Source: Candidatus Mycobacterium wuenschmannii (GTDB lineage: Bacteria; Actinomycetota; Actinomycetes; Mycobacteriales; Mycobacteriaceae). From it: 64,000 nt of DNA. The position numbers and the translations under genes were made by a program. This document shows, piece by piece, positions 18,255 to 29,707 of the stretch (positions are counted from its first letter, which is position 1; each line of letters begins with the position of its first letter). The notes under the pieces are model-generated. The model worked only from the letters and a program-made list of their open reading frames with translations. It did no database searches and had not been told where the DNA came from. Location: positions 930,001 to 994,000 of the forward strand of contig NZ_CP126981.1 in assembly GCF_030252325.1 (NCBI RefSeq), read 5' to 3'.

Positions 18255-18665
18255 CTACGCGATGTCGGCGACGAAGACGCCGGACCGGCCGAGCGTCTTC
18301 TTGGCCAGGAACGGCAGGCCGGTGCCGTCGCTGCCGGCCGGCAGCACCCGCGGGTTGGTGATGTGCACAGTCGACCGGATAAAACGCACATCGGCTTCGC
18401 CGGCTGCGATCACATTCTTGACCCAGTTGGTCTTGCCGTGAATCAGCCCGATGGCCAGCACATTGCCTTTGCGGTAGGCGGTGACGATGGTCTGGTACGG
18501 CGTGCCCGAGGTGCGTCCGCGGTGGGTGATGACCGAGAAGCCCGGGATGAAGCGCGCGAACGGTCGCACCAGCGGGTTGAAGTACTTGATCTGGAAGCGT
18601 TCCAGCGCCGGCGGGACGAGCATCGGAACGCCGGGCGCATTGTTCGGATGGTCCTTCGCGGACAT
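18255..18665 (-). CDS. deazaflavin-dependent nitroreductase-family protein (Rv1598c-like)
   Basis: A 136-residue protein of the Ddn/DUF385 family, small beta-barrel proteins that bind F420 or flavin. Typical motifs are [35 protein letters not shown] and HITNPRVLP. It corresponds to Rv1598c by position next to hisD. The ATG at 18665 follows GAGGGAG; a GTG one codon earlier is too close to that site. It is divergent from hisD. The substrate is unknown. Confidence 0.85.
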   Translation of the reverse strand: MSAKDHPNNAPGVPMLVPPALERFQIKYFNPLVRPFARFIPGFSVITHRGRTSGTPYQTIVTAYRKGNVLAIGLIHGKTNWVKNVIAAGEADVRFIRSTVHITNPRVLPAGSDGTGLPFLAKKTLGRSGVFVADIA

Positions 18666-18730
18666 CACGTCTCCCTCTTCTCGAGTGTGCCGTCAATGTA
18701 CCGGTCCGATATGGAGTTGCTCTGTTCTGG

Positions 18731-18736
18731 GACAAT
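18731..18736 (+). promoter_or_regulatory. hisD -10 element, leaderless
   Basis: GACAAT ends 7 bases before the GTG at 18744, and no ribosome site is present. The spacing matches that of trpE, pykA and polA in this window. Confidence 0.45.
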
Positions 18737-18743
18737 GGTCGGC

Positions 18744-21244
<2,501 letters not shown>

Positions 21245-21251
21245 GAGCGTC

Positions 21252-21860
21252 ATGACTCGTCGCGCACGCGTTGAGCGCACCACGAAGGAATCCGAGATCG
21301 TCGTCGAACTCGACCTCGACGGCACCGGAGACGTGCACATCGACACCGGGGTCCCCTTCTACGACCACATGCTGCACGCGCTGGGCAGCCACGCGAGCTT
21401 CGACCTGAACGTGCGCGCAAAGGGTGATGTCGAGATCGAGGGCCACCACACCATCGAGGACACCGCGATTGTTCTCGGCCAGGCGCTGGGGGAGGCGCTC
21501 GGCGACAAGAAGGGCATCCGCCGGTTCGGCGACGCCTTCATCCCGATGGACGAGACCCTTGCGCACGCCATCGTCGACGTGTCGGGCCGGCCATACTGCG
21601 TGCACACGGGCGAACCGGATCACCTGCGGCACTTCACGATCGCCGGTAGCTCGGTGCCGTACCACACGGTGATCAACCGGCACGTATTCGAGACGCTGGC
21701 CAACAACGCACGCATCGCGCTGCACGTCCGAGTGCTCTACGGCCGCGACCCGCATCACATCACCGAGGCGCAGTACAAGGCGGTCGCCCGGGCGCTGCGG
21801 CAGGCCGTCGAAACCGACCCGCGGGTGTCTGGCGTGCCGTCCACCAAAGGTGCTCTGTGA
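21252..21860 (+). CDS. hisB: imidazoleglycerol-phosphate dehydratase
   Basis: A 202-residue Mn-dependent dehydratase, monofunctional as in other actinobacteria. The metal-binding repeats are [22 protein letters not shown] and [21 protein letters not shown] in the first half, and [11 protein letters not shown] and [29 protein letters not shown] in the second. The ATG at 21252 follows AGGAG; an in-frame ATG at 21237 would overlap hisC and lacks that spacing. It is coupled to hisH by GTGA. Confidence 0.96.
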   Translation: MTRRARVERTTKESEIVVELDLDGTGDVHIDTGVPFYDHMLHALGSHASFDLNVRAKGDVEIEGHHTIEDTAIVLGQALGEALGDKKGIRRFGDAFIPMDETLAHAIVDVSGRPYCVHTGEPDHLRHFTIAGSSVPYHTVINRHVFETLANNARIALHVRVLYGRDPHHITEAQYKAVARALRQAVETDPRVSGVPSTKGAL

Positions 21861-22489
21861 CAGGGCTTTCCCGCCGAAAAGCGGTTGTTGTGCTGGACTA
21901 CGGTTCTGGCAACCTACGGTCGGCCCAGCGTGCGCTGCAGCGCGTCGGCGCCGACGTCGAAGTGACCGCCGACCTCGACAAGGCCGCTGCCGCGGACGGA
22001 TTGGTCGTTCCCGGCGTTGGCGCCTACGAGGCGTGCATGGCCGGACTGCGAGACATCAACGGGCAGCAGGTGATCGCCGACCGGGTGGCGGCCGGCCGCC
22101 CAGTGCTCGGTGTGTGCGTCGGGATGCAGATCCTGTTCGCCCGCGGCGTGGAGTTCGGGGTGGAAAGCGTCGGTTGCGACCAGTGGCCGGGAGCGGTGAC
22201 CCGCCTCGACGCGCCGGTGATTCCACACATGGGCTGGAACGTGATCGCCGCCGCCCCCGGCAGCGCGCTGTTCAAGGGCCTCGACGCAGATACCCGGTTC
22301 TACTTCGTGCACTCCTACGCCGCGCAGCGCTGGGAGGGTCACAGCGACGCGTTACTGACCTGGGCCACCCACGGGGTACCGTTCCTGGCCGCGGTCGAAG
22401 ACGGTCCGTTGGCCGCCACTCAGTTTCACCCCGAGAAGAGCGGTGATGCCGGGGCGGCCGTGTTGAGCAATTGGGTTGAGGGGTTGTGA
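21857..22489 (+). CDS. hisH: imidazole glycerol phosphate synthase, glutaminase subunit
   Basis: A 210-residue class-I glutamine amidotransferase that supplies ammonia to HisF. The nucleophile Cys is in [13 protein letters not shown], and the His-Glu pair in [10 protein letters not shown]. The N-terminal [18 protein letters not shown] segment is typical. The GTG start overlaps the hisB stop. HisF, its partner, is encoded three genes downstream. Confidence 0.96.
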   Translation: MTGLSRRKAVVVLDYGSGNLRSAQRALQRVGADVEVTADLDKAAAADGLVVPGVGAYEACMAGLRDINGQQVIADRVAAGRPVLGVCVGMQILFARGVEFGVESVGCDQWPGAVTRLDAPVIPHMGWNVIAAAPGSALFKGLDADTRFYFVHSYAAQRWEGHSDALLTWATHGVPFLAAVEDGPLAATQFHPEKSGDAGAAVLSNWVEGL

Positions 22490-22490
22490 C

Positions 22491-23225
22491 GTGTCGCTGA
22501 TTTTGTTGCCTGCGGTCGACGTGGTCGAGGGCAAGGCCGTGCGGTTGGTGCAGGGCAAGGCCGGTAGCGAAACCGATTACGGCTCAGCGCTGGACGCGGC
22601 ACTGGCCTGGCAGCGCGACGGCGCCGAGTGGGTGCACCTGGTGGACCTCGACGCGGCCTTCGGTCGCGGCTCGAACCGCGAATTGCTGGCCGAGGTGGTC
22701 GGCAAGCTCGACGTGAACGTCGAACTCTCCGGGGGCATCCGCGACGACGACTCGCTGTCCGCGGCGCTCGCCACCGGCTGCGCCCGGGTCAACGTCGGGA
22801 CCGCCGCGCTGGAGAACCCGCAGTGGTGTGCCAAGGCGATCGCCGAACACGGCGACAAGGTCGCGGTCGGCCTCGACGTGCAGATCGTCGACGGCGACCA
22901 CCGGCTACGCGGCCGCGGTTGGGAGACCGACGGCGGCGACCTGTGGCAGGTGCTGGATCGCCTTGACAGCGAAGGGTGCTCGCGCTTCGTCGTCACCGAC
23001 GTGACCAAGGACGGCACGCTGACCGGCCCCAACCTCGACCTCTTGCGTGCCGTCGCCGATCGCACCGACATCCCGGTGATCGCCTCCGGCGGGGTGTCCA
23101 GCCTCGACGACCTGCGTGCGATCGCCACCCTGACCGATGCCGGGGTCGAAGGCGCCATCGTCGGCAAAGCGCTCTACGCCGGCCGCTTCACCCTGCCCGA
23201 AGCCCTCGCGGCGGTATCGGGTTAG
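22491..23225 (+). CDS. hisA: phosphoribosyl isomerase A (HisA, probably bifunctional PriA)
   Basis: A 244-residue TIM-barrel isomerase of ProFAR. The two phosphate-binding half-barrel repeats and catalytic aspartates are visible: [43 protein letters not shown] and VIASGGVSS. In actinobacteria this protein also does the TrpF step (PriA). No trpF occurs in the trp cluster of this window, which fits that dual role. The GTG at 22491 follows GAGGGG; a longer in-frame start at 22476 would overlap hisH. Confidence 0.94.
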   Translation: MSLILLPAVDVVEGKAVRLVQGKAGSETDYGSALDAALAWQRDGAEWVHLVDLDAAFGRGSNRELLAEVVGKLDVNVELSGGIRDDDSLSAALATGCARVNVGTAALENPQWCAKAIAEHGDKVAVGLDVQIVDGDHRLRGRGWETDGGDLWQVLDRLDSEGCSRFVVTDVTKDGTLTGPNLDLLRAVADRTDIPVIASGGVSSLDDLRAIATLTDAGVEGAIVGKALYAGRFTLPEALAAVSG

Positions 23226-23232
23226 GACCGCA

Positions 23233-24033
23233 ATGGATCTCGATGCGCTGGTGGCCGAGGCGTCGGCGATCCTCGACGCGTCGGCCAAGCCGTTCGTCGC
23301 CGGGCATCGAGCGGACTCCGCGGTCGCCAAGCGCGGCGACGACTTCGCCACCAAGGTCGACCTGGCCATCGAGCGGCACGTCGTCGATGCATTGATGGCG
23401 GCCACCGGAATTCCGGTGCACGGCGAGGAGTTCGGCGGCGCCGACCTCGACTCCGAATGGGTGTGGGTGCTCGATCCGGTCGACGGAACGTTCAATTACG
23501 CGGCGGGGTCGCCGATGGCCGCGATTCTGCTTGGCCTACTGCATGAGGGGGAGCCGGTCGCCGGACTGACCTGGCTGCCGTTCATGAATGAGCGGTACGC
23601 GGCGGTGGTCGGCGGGGCGCTGATGAAAAACGGTGTGCCGCAACCGTCGTTGAAGCACACCGATCTCAACTCGTCGATCATCGGTGTCGGCACATTCAAC
23701 GCCGACTCCCGCGGGCGGTTTCCCGGGCGCTATCGGGTGGCGGTCCTCGAAGAGCTCAGCCGGGTGTCGTCGCGGATGCGGATGCACGGTGCCACGGGGA
23801 TCGACCTGGCCTACGTCGCCGACGGTGTCCTCGGCGGCTCGATCAGCTTCGGCGACCACGTGTGGGACCACGCCGCAGGCGTGGCACTGGTGCGGGCCGC
23901 AGGCGGCGTCGTCACCAACCTGGCGGGCGAACAGTGGACACCCGAATCGCGCTCCGCGCTGGCCGCCGCTCCGGGCGTGCACGGCCAATTGCTCGACATG
24001 CTGCACACCGTAGGGCGGCCCGATGAGTACTGA
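23233..24033 (+). CDS. impA: inositol monophosphatase-family protein ImpA
   Basis: A 266-residue metal-dependent phosphatase of the IMPase family. Metal-binding motifs are [28 protein letters not shown] (around residues 64-92) and the C-terminal [19 protein letters not shown]. The family consensus DPxDGTxNF is slightly changed (GTFNY). It lies inside the his operon, 7 bases after hisA and overlapping hisF, as Rv1604 does. Its location makes histidinol-phosphate phosphatase activity conceivable, while inositol phosphate is the classical assignment. Which applies is open. Confidence 0.9.
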   Translation: MDLDALVAEASAILDASAKPFVAGHRADSAVAKRGDDFATKVDLAIERHVVDALMAATGIPVHGEEFGGADLDSEWVWVLDPVDGTFNYAAGSPMAAILLGLLHEGEPVAGLTWLPFMNERYAAVVGGALMKNGVPQPSLKHTDLNSSIIGVGTFNADSRGRFPGRYRVAVLEELSRVSSRMRMHGATGIDLAYVADGVLGGSISFGDHVWDHAAGVALVRAAGGVVTNLAGEQWTPESRSALAAAPGVHGQLLDMLHTVGRPDEY

Positions 24034-24820
24034 ATCATCCACCGGCACAAGCCTTGCCGTGCGCGTCATCCCCTGCCTGGACGTCGACGACGGCCGGGTG
24101 GTCAAGGGCGTCAACTTCGAGAACCTGCGCGACGCGGGTGACCCCGTGGAGTTGGCCGCGGCCTACGACGCCGAGGGTGCCGACGAGTTGACCTTCCTCG
24201 ACGTCACCGCGTCGTCGTCGGGGCGCGCCACCATGCTCGACGTGGTCCGGCGCACGGCCGAGCAGGTCTTCATCCCGCTCACCGTCGGCGGCGGCGTGCG
24301 GGAGGTGGCAGACGTCGACGTGCTGTTGCGGGCCGGTGCCGACAAGGTGTCGATCAACACCGCGGCCATCGCGCGCCCGGAGTTGTTGGCCGAGATGGCA
24401 AATCACTTCGGCTCGCAGTGCATAGTGTTGTCGGTCGACGCCCGGACCGTTCCGGTGGGCTCGCAGCCGACGCCCTCGGGCTGGGAGGTGACCACCCACG
24501 GCGGCCGGCGCGGCACCGGCATCGACGCCGTCGAATGGGCTTCTCGCGGCGCCGAATTGGGGGTGGGAGAAATCCTGCTGAACTCGATGGATGCCGACGG
24601 CACCCGCGCCGGATTCGACCTGGCGATGCTGCGTGCGGTGCGCGCGGCGGTGACCGTGCCGGTGATCGCCAGCGGCGGAGCCGGAGCGGTCGAGCATTTC
24701 GCCCCCGCCGTCGGGGCCGGCGCGGATGCGGTGTTGGCCGCCAGCGTGTTTCACTTCCGGCAGCTCACGATCGGACAGGTCAAGGACGCCATGGCCGCAG
24801 AAGGGATCACTGTGCGATGA
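24023..24820 (+). CDS. hisF: imidazole glycerol phosphate synthase, cyclase subunit
   Basis: A 265-residue TIM barrel that uses ammonia from HisH to form imidazole glycerol phosphate and AICAR. Family motifs: [64 protein letters not shown] and [13 protein letters not shown]. The catalytic aspartates lie in CLDVDD and NSMDADG. The ATG at 24023 overlaps the impA 3' end by 11 bases, and the stop overlaps hisI. Confidence 0.96.
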   Translation: MSTESSTGTSLAVRVIPCLDVDDGRVVKGVNFENLRDAGDPVELAAAYDAEGADELTFLDVTASSSGRATMLDVVRRTAEQVFIPLTVGGGVREVADVDVLLRAGADKVSINTAAIARPELLAEMANHFGSQCIVLSVDARTVPVGSQPTPSGWEVTTHGGRRGTGIDAVEWASRGAELGVGEILLNSMDADGTRAGFDLAMLRAVRAAVTVPVIASGGAGAVEHFAPAVGAGADAVLAASVFHFRQLTIGQVKDAMAAEGITVR

Positions 24821-25164
24821 GCCTCGACCCCGATATCGCGGCGCGCCTCAAACGCAACGCCGACGGACTGTTCACCGCGATCGTGCAGGAACGCGGCACC
24901 GGCGATGTGCTGATGGTCGCCTGGATGGACGACGACGCGCTGGCCCGTACCCTGGACACGCGGGAGGGCACCTACTTCTCGCGGTCGCGCGGCGAACAAT
25001 GGGTCAAGGGCGCCACCTCCGGACACACCCAGCGAGTGCACTCCGTGCGCTTGGACTGCGACGGCGACGCCGTCCTGGTTGTGGTCGATCAGGTCGGCGG
25101 AGCGTGCCACACCGGCGATCACAGCTGCTTCGACGCCGACGTGCTGCTTGAATCCGACGTCTGA
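24817..25164 (+). CDS. hisI: phosphoribosyl-AMP cyclohydrolase
   Basis: A 115-residue zinc and magnesium enzyme opening the purine ring of PR-AMP. Motifs are [32 protein letters not shown] and the metal-binding [27 protein letters not shown]. It is monofunctional, with no HisE domain. The ATG overlaps hisF (ATGA). It is the last gene of the his operon; in M. tuberculosis chaA follows, but here a repeat protein does. Confidence 0.96.
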   Translation: MSLDPDIAARLKRNADGLFTAIVQERGTGDVLMVAWMDDDALARTLDTREGTYFSRSRGEQWVKGATSGHTQRVHSVRLDCDGDAVLVVVDQVGGACHTGDHSCFDADVLLESDV

Positions 25165-25204
25165 TCCCGCGAGATCGTACGCCCCTGAACTGGGATGTTC
25201 AGCG

Positions 25205-25240
25205 GAATATGCGAAAAAAATTAAATAATTATTAGTTGCC
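25205..25240. other. AT-rich island upstream of the repeat-protein gene
   Basis: A run dominated by A and T (AAAAAAATTAAATAATTATT at 25214-25233, including the 10-base palindrome AATAATTATT at 25224-25233) stands out in GC-rich DNA. It lies about 90 bases before the secreted repeat protein. A possible -10 TAGGGT follows near 25254. It may be an UP-type element or an Lsr2 binding site, which is inference. Confidence 0.5.
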
Positions 25241-25324
25241 TCTCAGGCCCGTCTAGGGTGCCGGCAGTGCCGAACCCCTCTCGATCCGCAGCCAGCAGGG
25301 TGCGGGCGTACGAGGGGAAATTTG

Positions 25325-26455
25325 ATGGGAAGCACGAAATTTCTATGTCGCGTCGGGGGGCTCGCGGTCGGGCTGGGTGTGGGGTCTGTCGTGGCGTCGG
25401 TGCCCTGGCTGGCGGCTGCAGACGTGACTGACTCGGTCATTCCTGATGCGGTCGCGACGCTGGACGTCACGCCACTGCTACCGGCCGCCGACGTCAGTCC
25501 GTTCATGTCGGACTACGCGATCTCCTTCAACGGGATGACGATGGAGCAGGGCACCGCGACGGCCAGCTCGGTGGCCGGCAGCTATGGCTTCGCATTCGCC
25601 TACGGCGACGGGGCCAACGCCACCTCCGGCGGGGACGCAACGAGCCTTTTCAACACCGCCATCGCCGAAGGTGCCGGCAGCAACGCGCTGTCCAATGGCG
25701 GCAGCTTCGGCACGGCGATCGCGAGCGGCGCCGACAGCTCCGCCTACTCGAACGGCATCGCCAACTTCGTGTCGGCCATGGGATTGAACAGCAATGCCAG
25801 CGCCGCTCTGGGCGACTACAACTCGGTTATCGTCAACGGCGCCTACAGCAACGCCAGCATCCTCGGCCTCGGCGGGGGTGGCGACGGCAACCTGGTGAGC
25901 ATCTTCGGCGATAACAGCATGGCTAACACCAGCGGTGTCAACGGCATCATCAGTGTCGTGGGCAACGACAACGTCCAGGCCACTTCCAACGGCATGAACA
26001 ACATCATCAACATCTTCGGCAACGGCAACGAACTCGCCCAGGCTGCGGGCGGCAACAGCAACATCATCGGCATCTACGGCGATGACAATTTCTCCCAGGC
26101 CGGCTTTTTCGGCGATAGCAATCTCGCCGCGATCTTCGGCTACGGCAACACCGTGGCAGCTGTGGGTAACGACAACATCGCCGCCATCTTCGGTGACGGC
26201 GGCAGTGCAACGGCATCGGGCACCGACAACATCGCCGCCATCTTCGGCGACGGCAGTACCGCATCCGCTACCGGAATGAGCAATCTCGCAGCCGTTTTCG
26301 GCGATCTGCTCACCGCGACCGCGGATGGCAACAACCTGACCGTCATCGAGCCGTCGCTCATGGCGGATATGGCGGCCATGTTCGGCGGCTCGGCTGCGGA
26401 CGTCTCGTGGTTCACCGATCTGCTCGACGGTTCGTGGTTGACGAGTCTGTTCTGA
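25325..26455 (+). CDS. secreted glycine/asparagine-rich repeat protein (beta-solenoid-like)
   Basis: A 376-residue exported protein of unknown function. Residues 1-32 form a Sec signal (RVGGLAVGLGVGSVVASVPWLAAADV). From about residue 75 the chain is low in charge and rich in Gly, Ala, Asn and Ser, and about residues 184-345 hold 18-20-residue repeats of the form Gxx-N-[IL]-xx-[IV]-[FYV]-G. This is what a stacked beta-solenoid looks like. A short tail ends in two aromatic segments (DVSWFTDLL, GSWLTSLF). GAGGGG precedes the ATG. A GC-rich terminator follows. It replaces chaA of M. tuberculosis. It resembles PGRS-like surface proteins in style but has no PE domain. Confidence 0.8.
   Translation: MGSTKFLCRVGGLAVGLGVGSVVASVPWLAAADVTDSVIPDAVATLDVTPLLPAADVSPFMSDYAISFNGMTMEQGTATASSVAGSYGFAFAYGDGANATSGGDATSLFNTAIAEGAGSNALSNGGSFGTAIASGADSSAYSNGIANFVSAMGLNSNASAALGDYNSVIVNGAYSNASILGLGGGGDGNLVSIFGDNSMANTSGVNGIISVVGNDNVQATSNGMNNIINIFGNGNELAQAAGGNSNIIGIYGDDNFSQAGFFGDSNLAAIFGYGNTVAAVGNDNIAAIFGDGGSATASGTDNIAAIFGDGSTASATGMSNLAAVFGDLLTATADGNNLTVIEPSLMADMAAMFGGSAADVSWFTDLLDGSWLTSLF
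25877..26338 (+). repeat. tandem 18-20-codon repeats in the secreted repeat protein
   Basis: About eight degenerate units. The clearest pair is 54 bases apart: a stretch of over 20 bases beginning GACAACATCGCCGCC at 26171 recurs at 26225 almost unchanged. Units upstream drift to 18-20 codons. Such near-identical copies can expand or contract by slippage. Confidence 0.7.
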
Positions 26456-26522
26456 CGACCCGATAAGCCGTCGTGTCGCCGGATTGCTGGTGAAGCAGCA
26501 GCTTTCGGCGTCAGTACGAACC

Positions 26523-26567
26523 GGCACCGGCTGCATCCCACGGGCGGGGGAGGCGGCCGGTGCCTTT
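26523..26567 (+). terminator. intrinsic terminator after the repeat-protein gene
   Basis: GGCACCGGC at 26523-26531 pairs perfectly with GCCGGTGCC at 26556-26564 around a 24-base loop, followed by TTT. It is about 70 bases past the stop codon. The long loop and short T-run are common in mycobacterial terminators. Confidence 0.6.
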
Positions 26568-26842
26568 CGTCGCGTCTGGGGCGGCGAGAGATTCATTTCC
26601 TTGTCGGCGTTTGCTGGTGCGTGATTTCACCTGCGTTGGCCGATTCTTACCGCCACTCCGCATCGGCTGAATCCACTCCATTGCACAACGCTGCCGATTC
26701 ACCGGAATTCGACCGGTAAGCGATTCGCGCATACGCACCGATCTGCACTGATGTTGCGGCGTAGCAACCACCTTTTTGCTAATTTCTCAATCGCGGCGTC
26801 GGCAGCCGCGGGGCCTAGTCCGGACAACAGACCAAAGGTGCA
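26568..26842. other. intergenic stretch before the GGDEF-EAL gene
   Basis: With the terminator region this makes a gap of almost 390 bases. I see no convincing gene in it. AAAGGTG at about 26834 is the ribosome site of the next gene, and a moderately AT-rich patch (CCTTTTTGCTAATTTC, near 26771) may hold its promoter. Confidence 0.5.
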
Positions 26843-29176
26843 GTGGCAGGAATATCGAGCGCAACCGAGCGCATCCTCCGCATAGCTGCGATACCCAGCG
26901 CGGCGTTCTTTCTGTTCGCCGTGTGGTTGTCCGCAGGCTGGGGCGGCACACCGATGCTGAATGTGTTGCATTGCGTTGGGGGACTGGGGTTTCCGATATT
27001 CGCGGCCGTAGGCTGCGGTACAGCCGCGCGGCGCAGCCACGGCCGGCAACGTCAGGGCTGGGTCGTGATGACCGCTGGGCTGATCGGGTTGCAATTCGGC
27101 GCGCTCGCGGTGCTCTATCACCGATTCTGGTTGGGCACCGTCAAGCCGCTGTATCCGCCCGCCGCGATGATCGCGTTTCTGCTCTTTCCTTTGGTCGCCT
27201 GTGTTGCGCTACTGCTTTTTCCAGGCCGCTATCCACGGGTGGCCCGGCTGCGCATGCTGCTCGACGGCGCGATCATGGCCGCGTCGCTTTTTGTCGTCGC
27301 CTGGGCCACGTTGCTGCGCGAGGTGTTCAACACGACGCGGGTCGACAGCTTGCACGAAGTGTTGTCCATCGCCTGCCCAATCGCGGGCGTCCTGACGGTG
27401 ACCGTCGCAGTCCTCGTGTTGGCCCGGGCGAACGCCCAATGGCGTCAGACACTGCGCGTGCTGGCGATCGGCCTGACCCTGATCGCCGCGTCCGGCGGCG
27501 CCTACGTCTTCCTCCTGGTTCGCCACATCTACCTATTCGACAGTTTCCTGGGGCTGGGCTGGCCGGCCGGCCTGGTGGCGATCGGCATCGCCGGCCTGAG
27601 CAGTCCTGCCGATCTTGCCGAAAGCGCGACCGAGCCGCAGAGCACGATCGCGCCGATTTCGTTGTGGCTGCCCTACATTCCGATGTCGGTCGCCGGCGGT
27701 CTGGAGATCGCCCGATTTCGCGAGACGCTGCAATCGGATCCGGCCCTGGCCGCCGCGCCCTGGCTGATCGTGGCGGTGCTCGCACGCCAGTTCATGGTGG
27801 TCGCCGAGAATCGCCGGCTGCTGCACAGCGCGTCGGATCGGGCGCTGCGCGACCCGTTGACCAATCTCGCAAACCGGGTGCTCTTCCACGATCGCCTCGA
27901 CCACGCGATCCAGCTGTATCACCGGGACCGGCGTTCGGTCGCGGTGCTGTCAATGGATCTCGACGACTTCAAGCTCATCAACGACAACCTGGGCCATCCC
28001 GCCGGCGACGCGCTGCTGGTGCAGGCGGCGCAACGATTGATGAGCTGTGTGCGCACCGGTGACACCGTCGCCCGCCTCGGTGGTGACGAATTCGCGGTTC
28101 TCATAGAGGATGCCGGCGAAAACGCCCACCTGATCGTCTACCAGATCATGGAGGCGTTCGAGCGGCCGTTCAGCACCGACGGCGAGGTCATCTTCATGCG
28201 GCCCAGCGCCGGCCTCGCGGTCGCCGGTCTCGACGATCCCGAACTCCGAGCGCCGGCGTTGCTGAAACAGGCTGACCTGGCGATGTATTCGGCCAAACGA
28301 ATCGGCGGCGGTCTGCAGACGTTCAGCCCCGACATGCACATGGCCGACGACAACTCCGGTACCTACTCGACGGCCGAGGTGCAGCCGACGCGCGGCGGGC
28401 TGGTGGAGGTGCGGTTGCTCAGCGATCTGCGTCAGGCCATCAGCCACCGCGCGCTGACCGTCCTGTACCAGCCGAAGGTCGACCTGCAGACCGCCCGCGT
28501 CGTGGGCGCCGAGGCGCTGGTGCGATGGCCGCATCCCGTCTTCGGAATGGTTCAGCCGCACCAATTTCTGCCGTTGGTGCGTCAACACGGGTTGATGCGC
28601 TCGTTCACCGATCTGATCCTCGACCAGGCCCTCGGCGACGCCGCGCAGTGGCGGGACCGCGGGATGGCGGTGCCGGTCGCCGTCAACCTGTTTCCACCGC
28701 TGGTCGGCGACATCAACTTGCCCGGCCGCATCTTCGAGGCCCTCGAGCGGCATCAGTTGCCCGGCGACGCGCTGATCGTCGAGATCACCGAAGACCTGTT
28801 GCTGGACAACATCGACCGCACGCGACAAGTACTGGAAGCGTTGCGGGAGAACCACATTCACGTCGCGCTCGACGATTTCGGTAGCGGCTATTCGGCGTTG
28901 ACCTATCTGCGCAAGCTGCCGATCGACGAGGTCAAAGTCGACTACGACTTGATCAGCCACGTGCTGACCGACCCGCGGGCCGAAGCGATCGTGCAGGCGG
29001 TCATCGACCTCTCGCACGCGCTCAATGTGACCACCGTCGCCGAGGGCGTGGAGAACAACGAGATCGCGGCATGGCTGCGCGACCGGGGATGCGAAGTCGC
29101 GCAAGGCATTCTGTACAGCCCGCCCATCACGGGAGTCGCGATGATGGACCTACTGGTCTCGCCGGCGTCCCGCTGA
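26843..29176 (+). CDS. membrane-bound GGDEF-EAL cyclic-di-GMP enzyme
   Basis: A 777-residue protein. About the first 330 residues are a membrane sensor region with roughly nine segments. A GGDEF domain follows with an intact signature (RLGGDEF, residues 413-417) preceded by DPLTNLANR and LDDFKLINDNLGH. The EAL domain has EAL at 557-559 (GAEALVRW), EITED, ALDDFGSGYSALTYLRKLPIDEVKVD and VAEGVE, so both synthesis and breakdown of c-di-GMP look possible. The GTG at 26843 follows AAAGGTG. M. tuberculosis has its GGDEF-EAL gene elsewhere (Rv1354c, with a GAF input), so this membrane type is an extra gene here. Its 3' end faces bcp. Confidence 0.92.
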   Translation: MAGISSATERILRIAAIPSAAFFLFAVWLSAGWGGTPMLNVLHCVGGLGFPIFAAVGCGTAARRSHGRQRQGWVVMTAGLIGLQFGALAVLYHRFWLGTVKPLYPPAAMIAFLLFPLVACVALLLFPGRYPRVARLRMLLDGAIMAASLFVVAWATLLREVFNTTRVDSLHEVLSIACPIAGVLTVTVAVLVLARANAQWRQTLRVLAIGLTLIAASGGAYVFLLVRHIYLFDSFLGLGWPAGLVAIGIAGLSSPADLAESATEPQSTIAPISLWLPYIPMSVAGGLEIARFRETLQSDPALAAAPWLIVAVLARQFMVVAENRRLLHSASDRALRDPLTNLANRVLFHDRLDHAIQLYHRDRRSVAVLSMDLDDFKLINDNLGHPAGDALLVQAAQRLMSCVRTGDTVARLGGDEFAVLIEDAGENAHLIVYQIMEAFERPFSTDGEVIFMRPSAGLAVAGLDDPELRAPALLKQADLAMYSAKRIGGGLQTFSPDMHMADDNSGTYSTAEVQPTRGGLVEVRLLSDLRQAISHRALTVLYQPKVDLQTARVVGAEALVRWPHPVFGMVQPHQFLPLVRQHGLMRSFTDLILDQALGDAAQWRDRGMAVPVAVNLFPPLVGDINLPGRIFEALERHQLPGDALIVEITEDLLLDNIDRTRQVLEALRENHIHVALDDFGSGYSALTYLRKLPIDEVKVDYDLISHVLTDPRAEAIVQAVIDLSHALNVTTVAEGVENNEIAAWLRDRGCEVAQGILYSPPITGVAMMDLLVSPASR

Positions 29177-29188
29177 CGACAGTCGCGA

Positions 29189-29647
29189 CTAGCTACGGGC
29201 GCGCAGCGTCTGCAAGGCCTTGTCCGCGTGGGAGTCCATGCTGAGCTCGCTCGAGATCACCTCGAGCACCCGGCGGTCGGTGTCGATGACGAAGGTGGTG
29301 CGCTTGACGGGTAGCAGCTTGCCCAAAAGTCCACGCTTGACCCCGAATTGGTTCGCGATCGCGCCGTCGGTGTCCGACAGCAACGGGTAGTCGAACTTCT
29401 GCGCGTCGGCGAACTTCGCCTGCTTGTCGACCGGGTCGACGCTGATCCCGACACGGTTGGCGCCGACGGCCGCGAATTCCTGCGCCAGGTCGCGGAAATG
29501 GCACGCTTCCTTGGTACATCCGGGCGTCATCGCCGCCGGGTAGAAGAACAGCACGACCGGCCCGTCGGCCAAGAGTGCGCTGAGCGCGCGCGGGGTGCCG
29601 GTCTGGTCGGGAAGTTCGAAGTCAGCCACGGTGTCACCGGTTTTCAT
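29189..29647 (-). CDS. bcpB: peroxiredoxin, BCP/thiol peroxidase family
   Basis: A 152-residue peroxiredoxin that reduces hydroperoxides. The peroxidatic cysteine is Cys44 in [15 protein letters not shown], with Cys49 placed as the resolving cysteine of atypical 2-Cys PrxQ proteins. The thioredoxin-fold start [11 protein letters not shown] and the RTTFVID stretch are typical. The ATG at 29647 gives the family length. It matches Rv1608c in position, and its 5' end is divergent from trpE with about 60 bases between. Confidence 0.93.
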   Translation of the reverse strand: MKTGDTVADFELPDQTGTPRALSALLADGPVVLFFYPAAMTPGCTKEACHFRDLAQEFAAVGANRVGISVDPVDKQAKFADAQKFDYPLLSDTDGAIANQFGVKRGLLGKLLPVKRTTFVIDTDRRVLEVISSELSMDSHADKALQTLRARS

Positions 29648-29694
29648 GGCCGTCACGCTACGCCAGTGCCGGCGGGCGCGATGTGCCCATCTGG

Positions 29695-29700
29695 GAAGAT
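29695..29700 (+). promoter_or_regulatory. trpE -10 element, leaderless
   Basis: GAAGAT ends 7 bases before the GTG at 29708. No room exists for a leader peptide or attenuator of the enterobacterial kind, so trp control must act otherwise. Confidence 0.4.
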
Positions 29701-29707
29701 GACTGGC

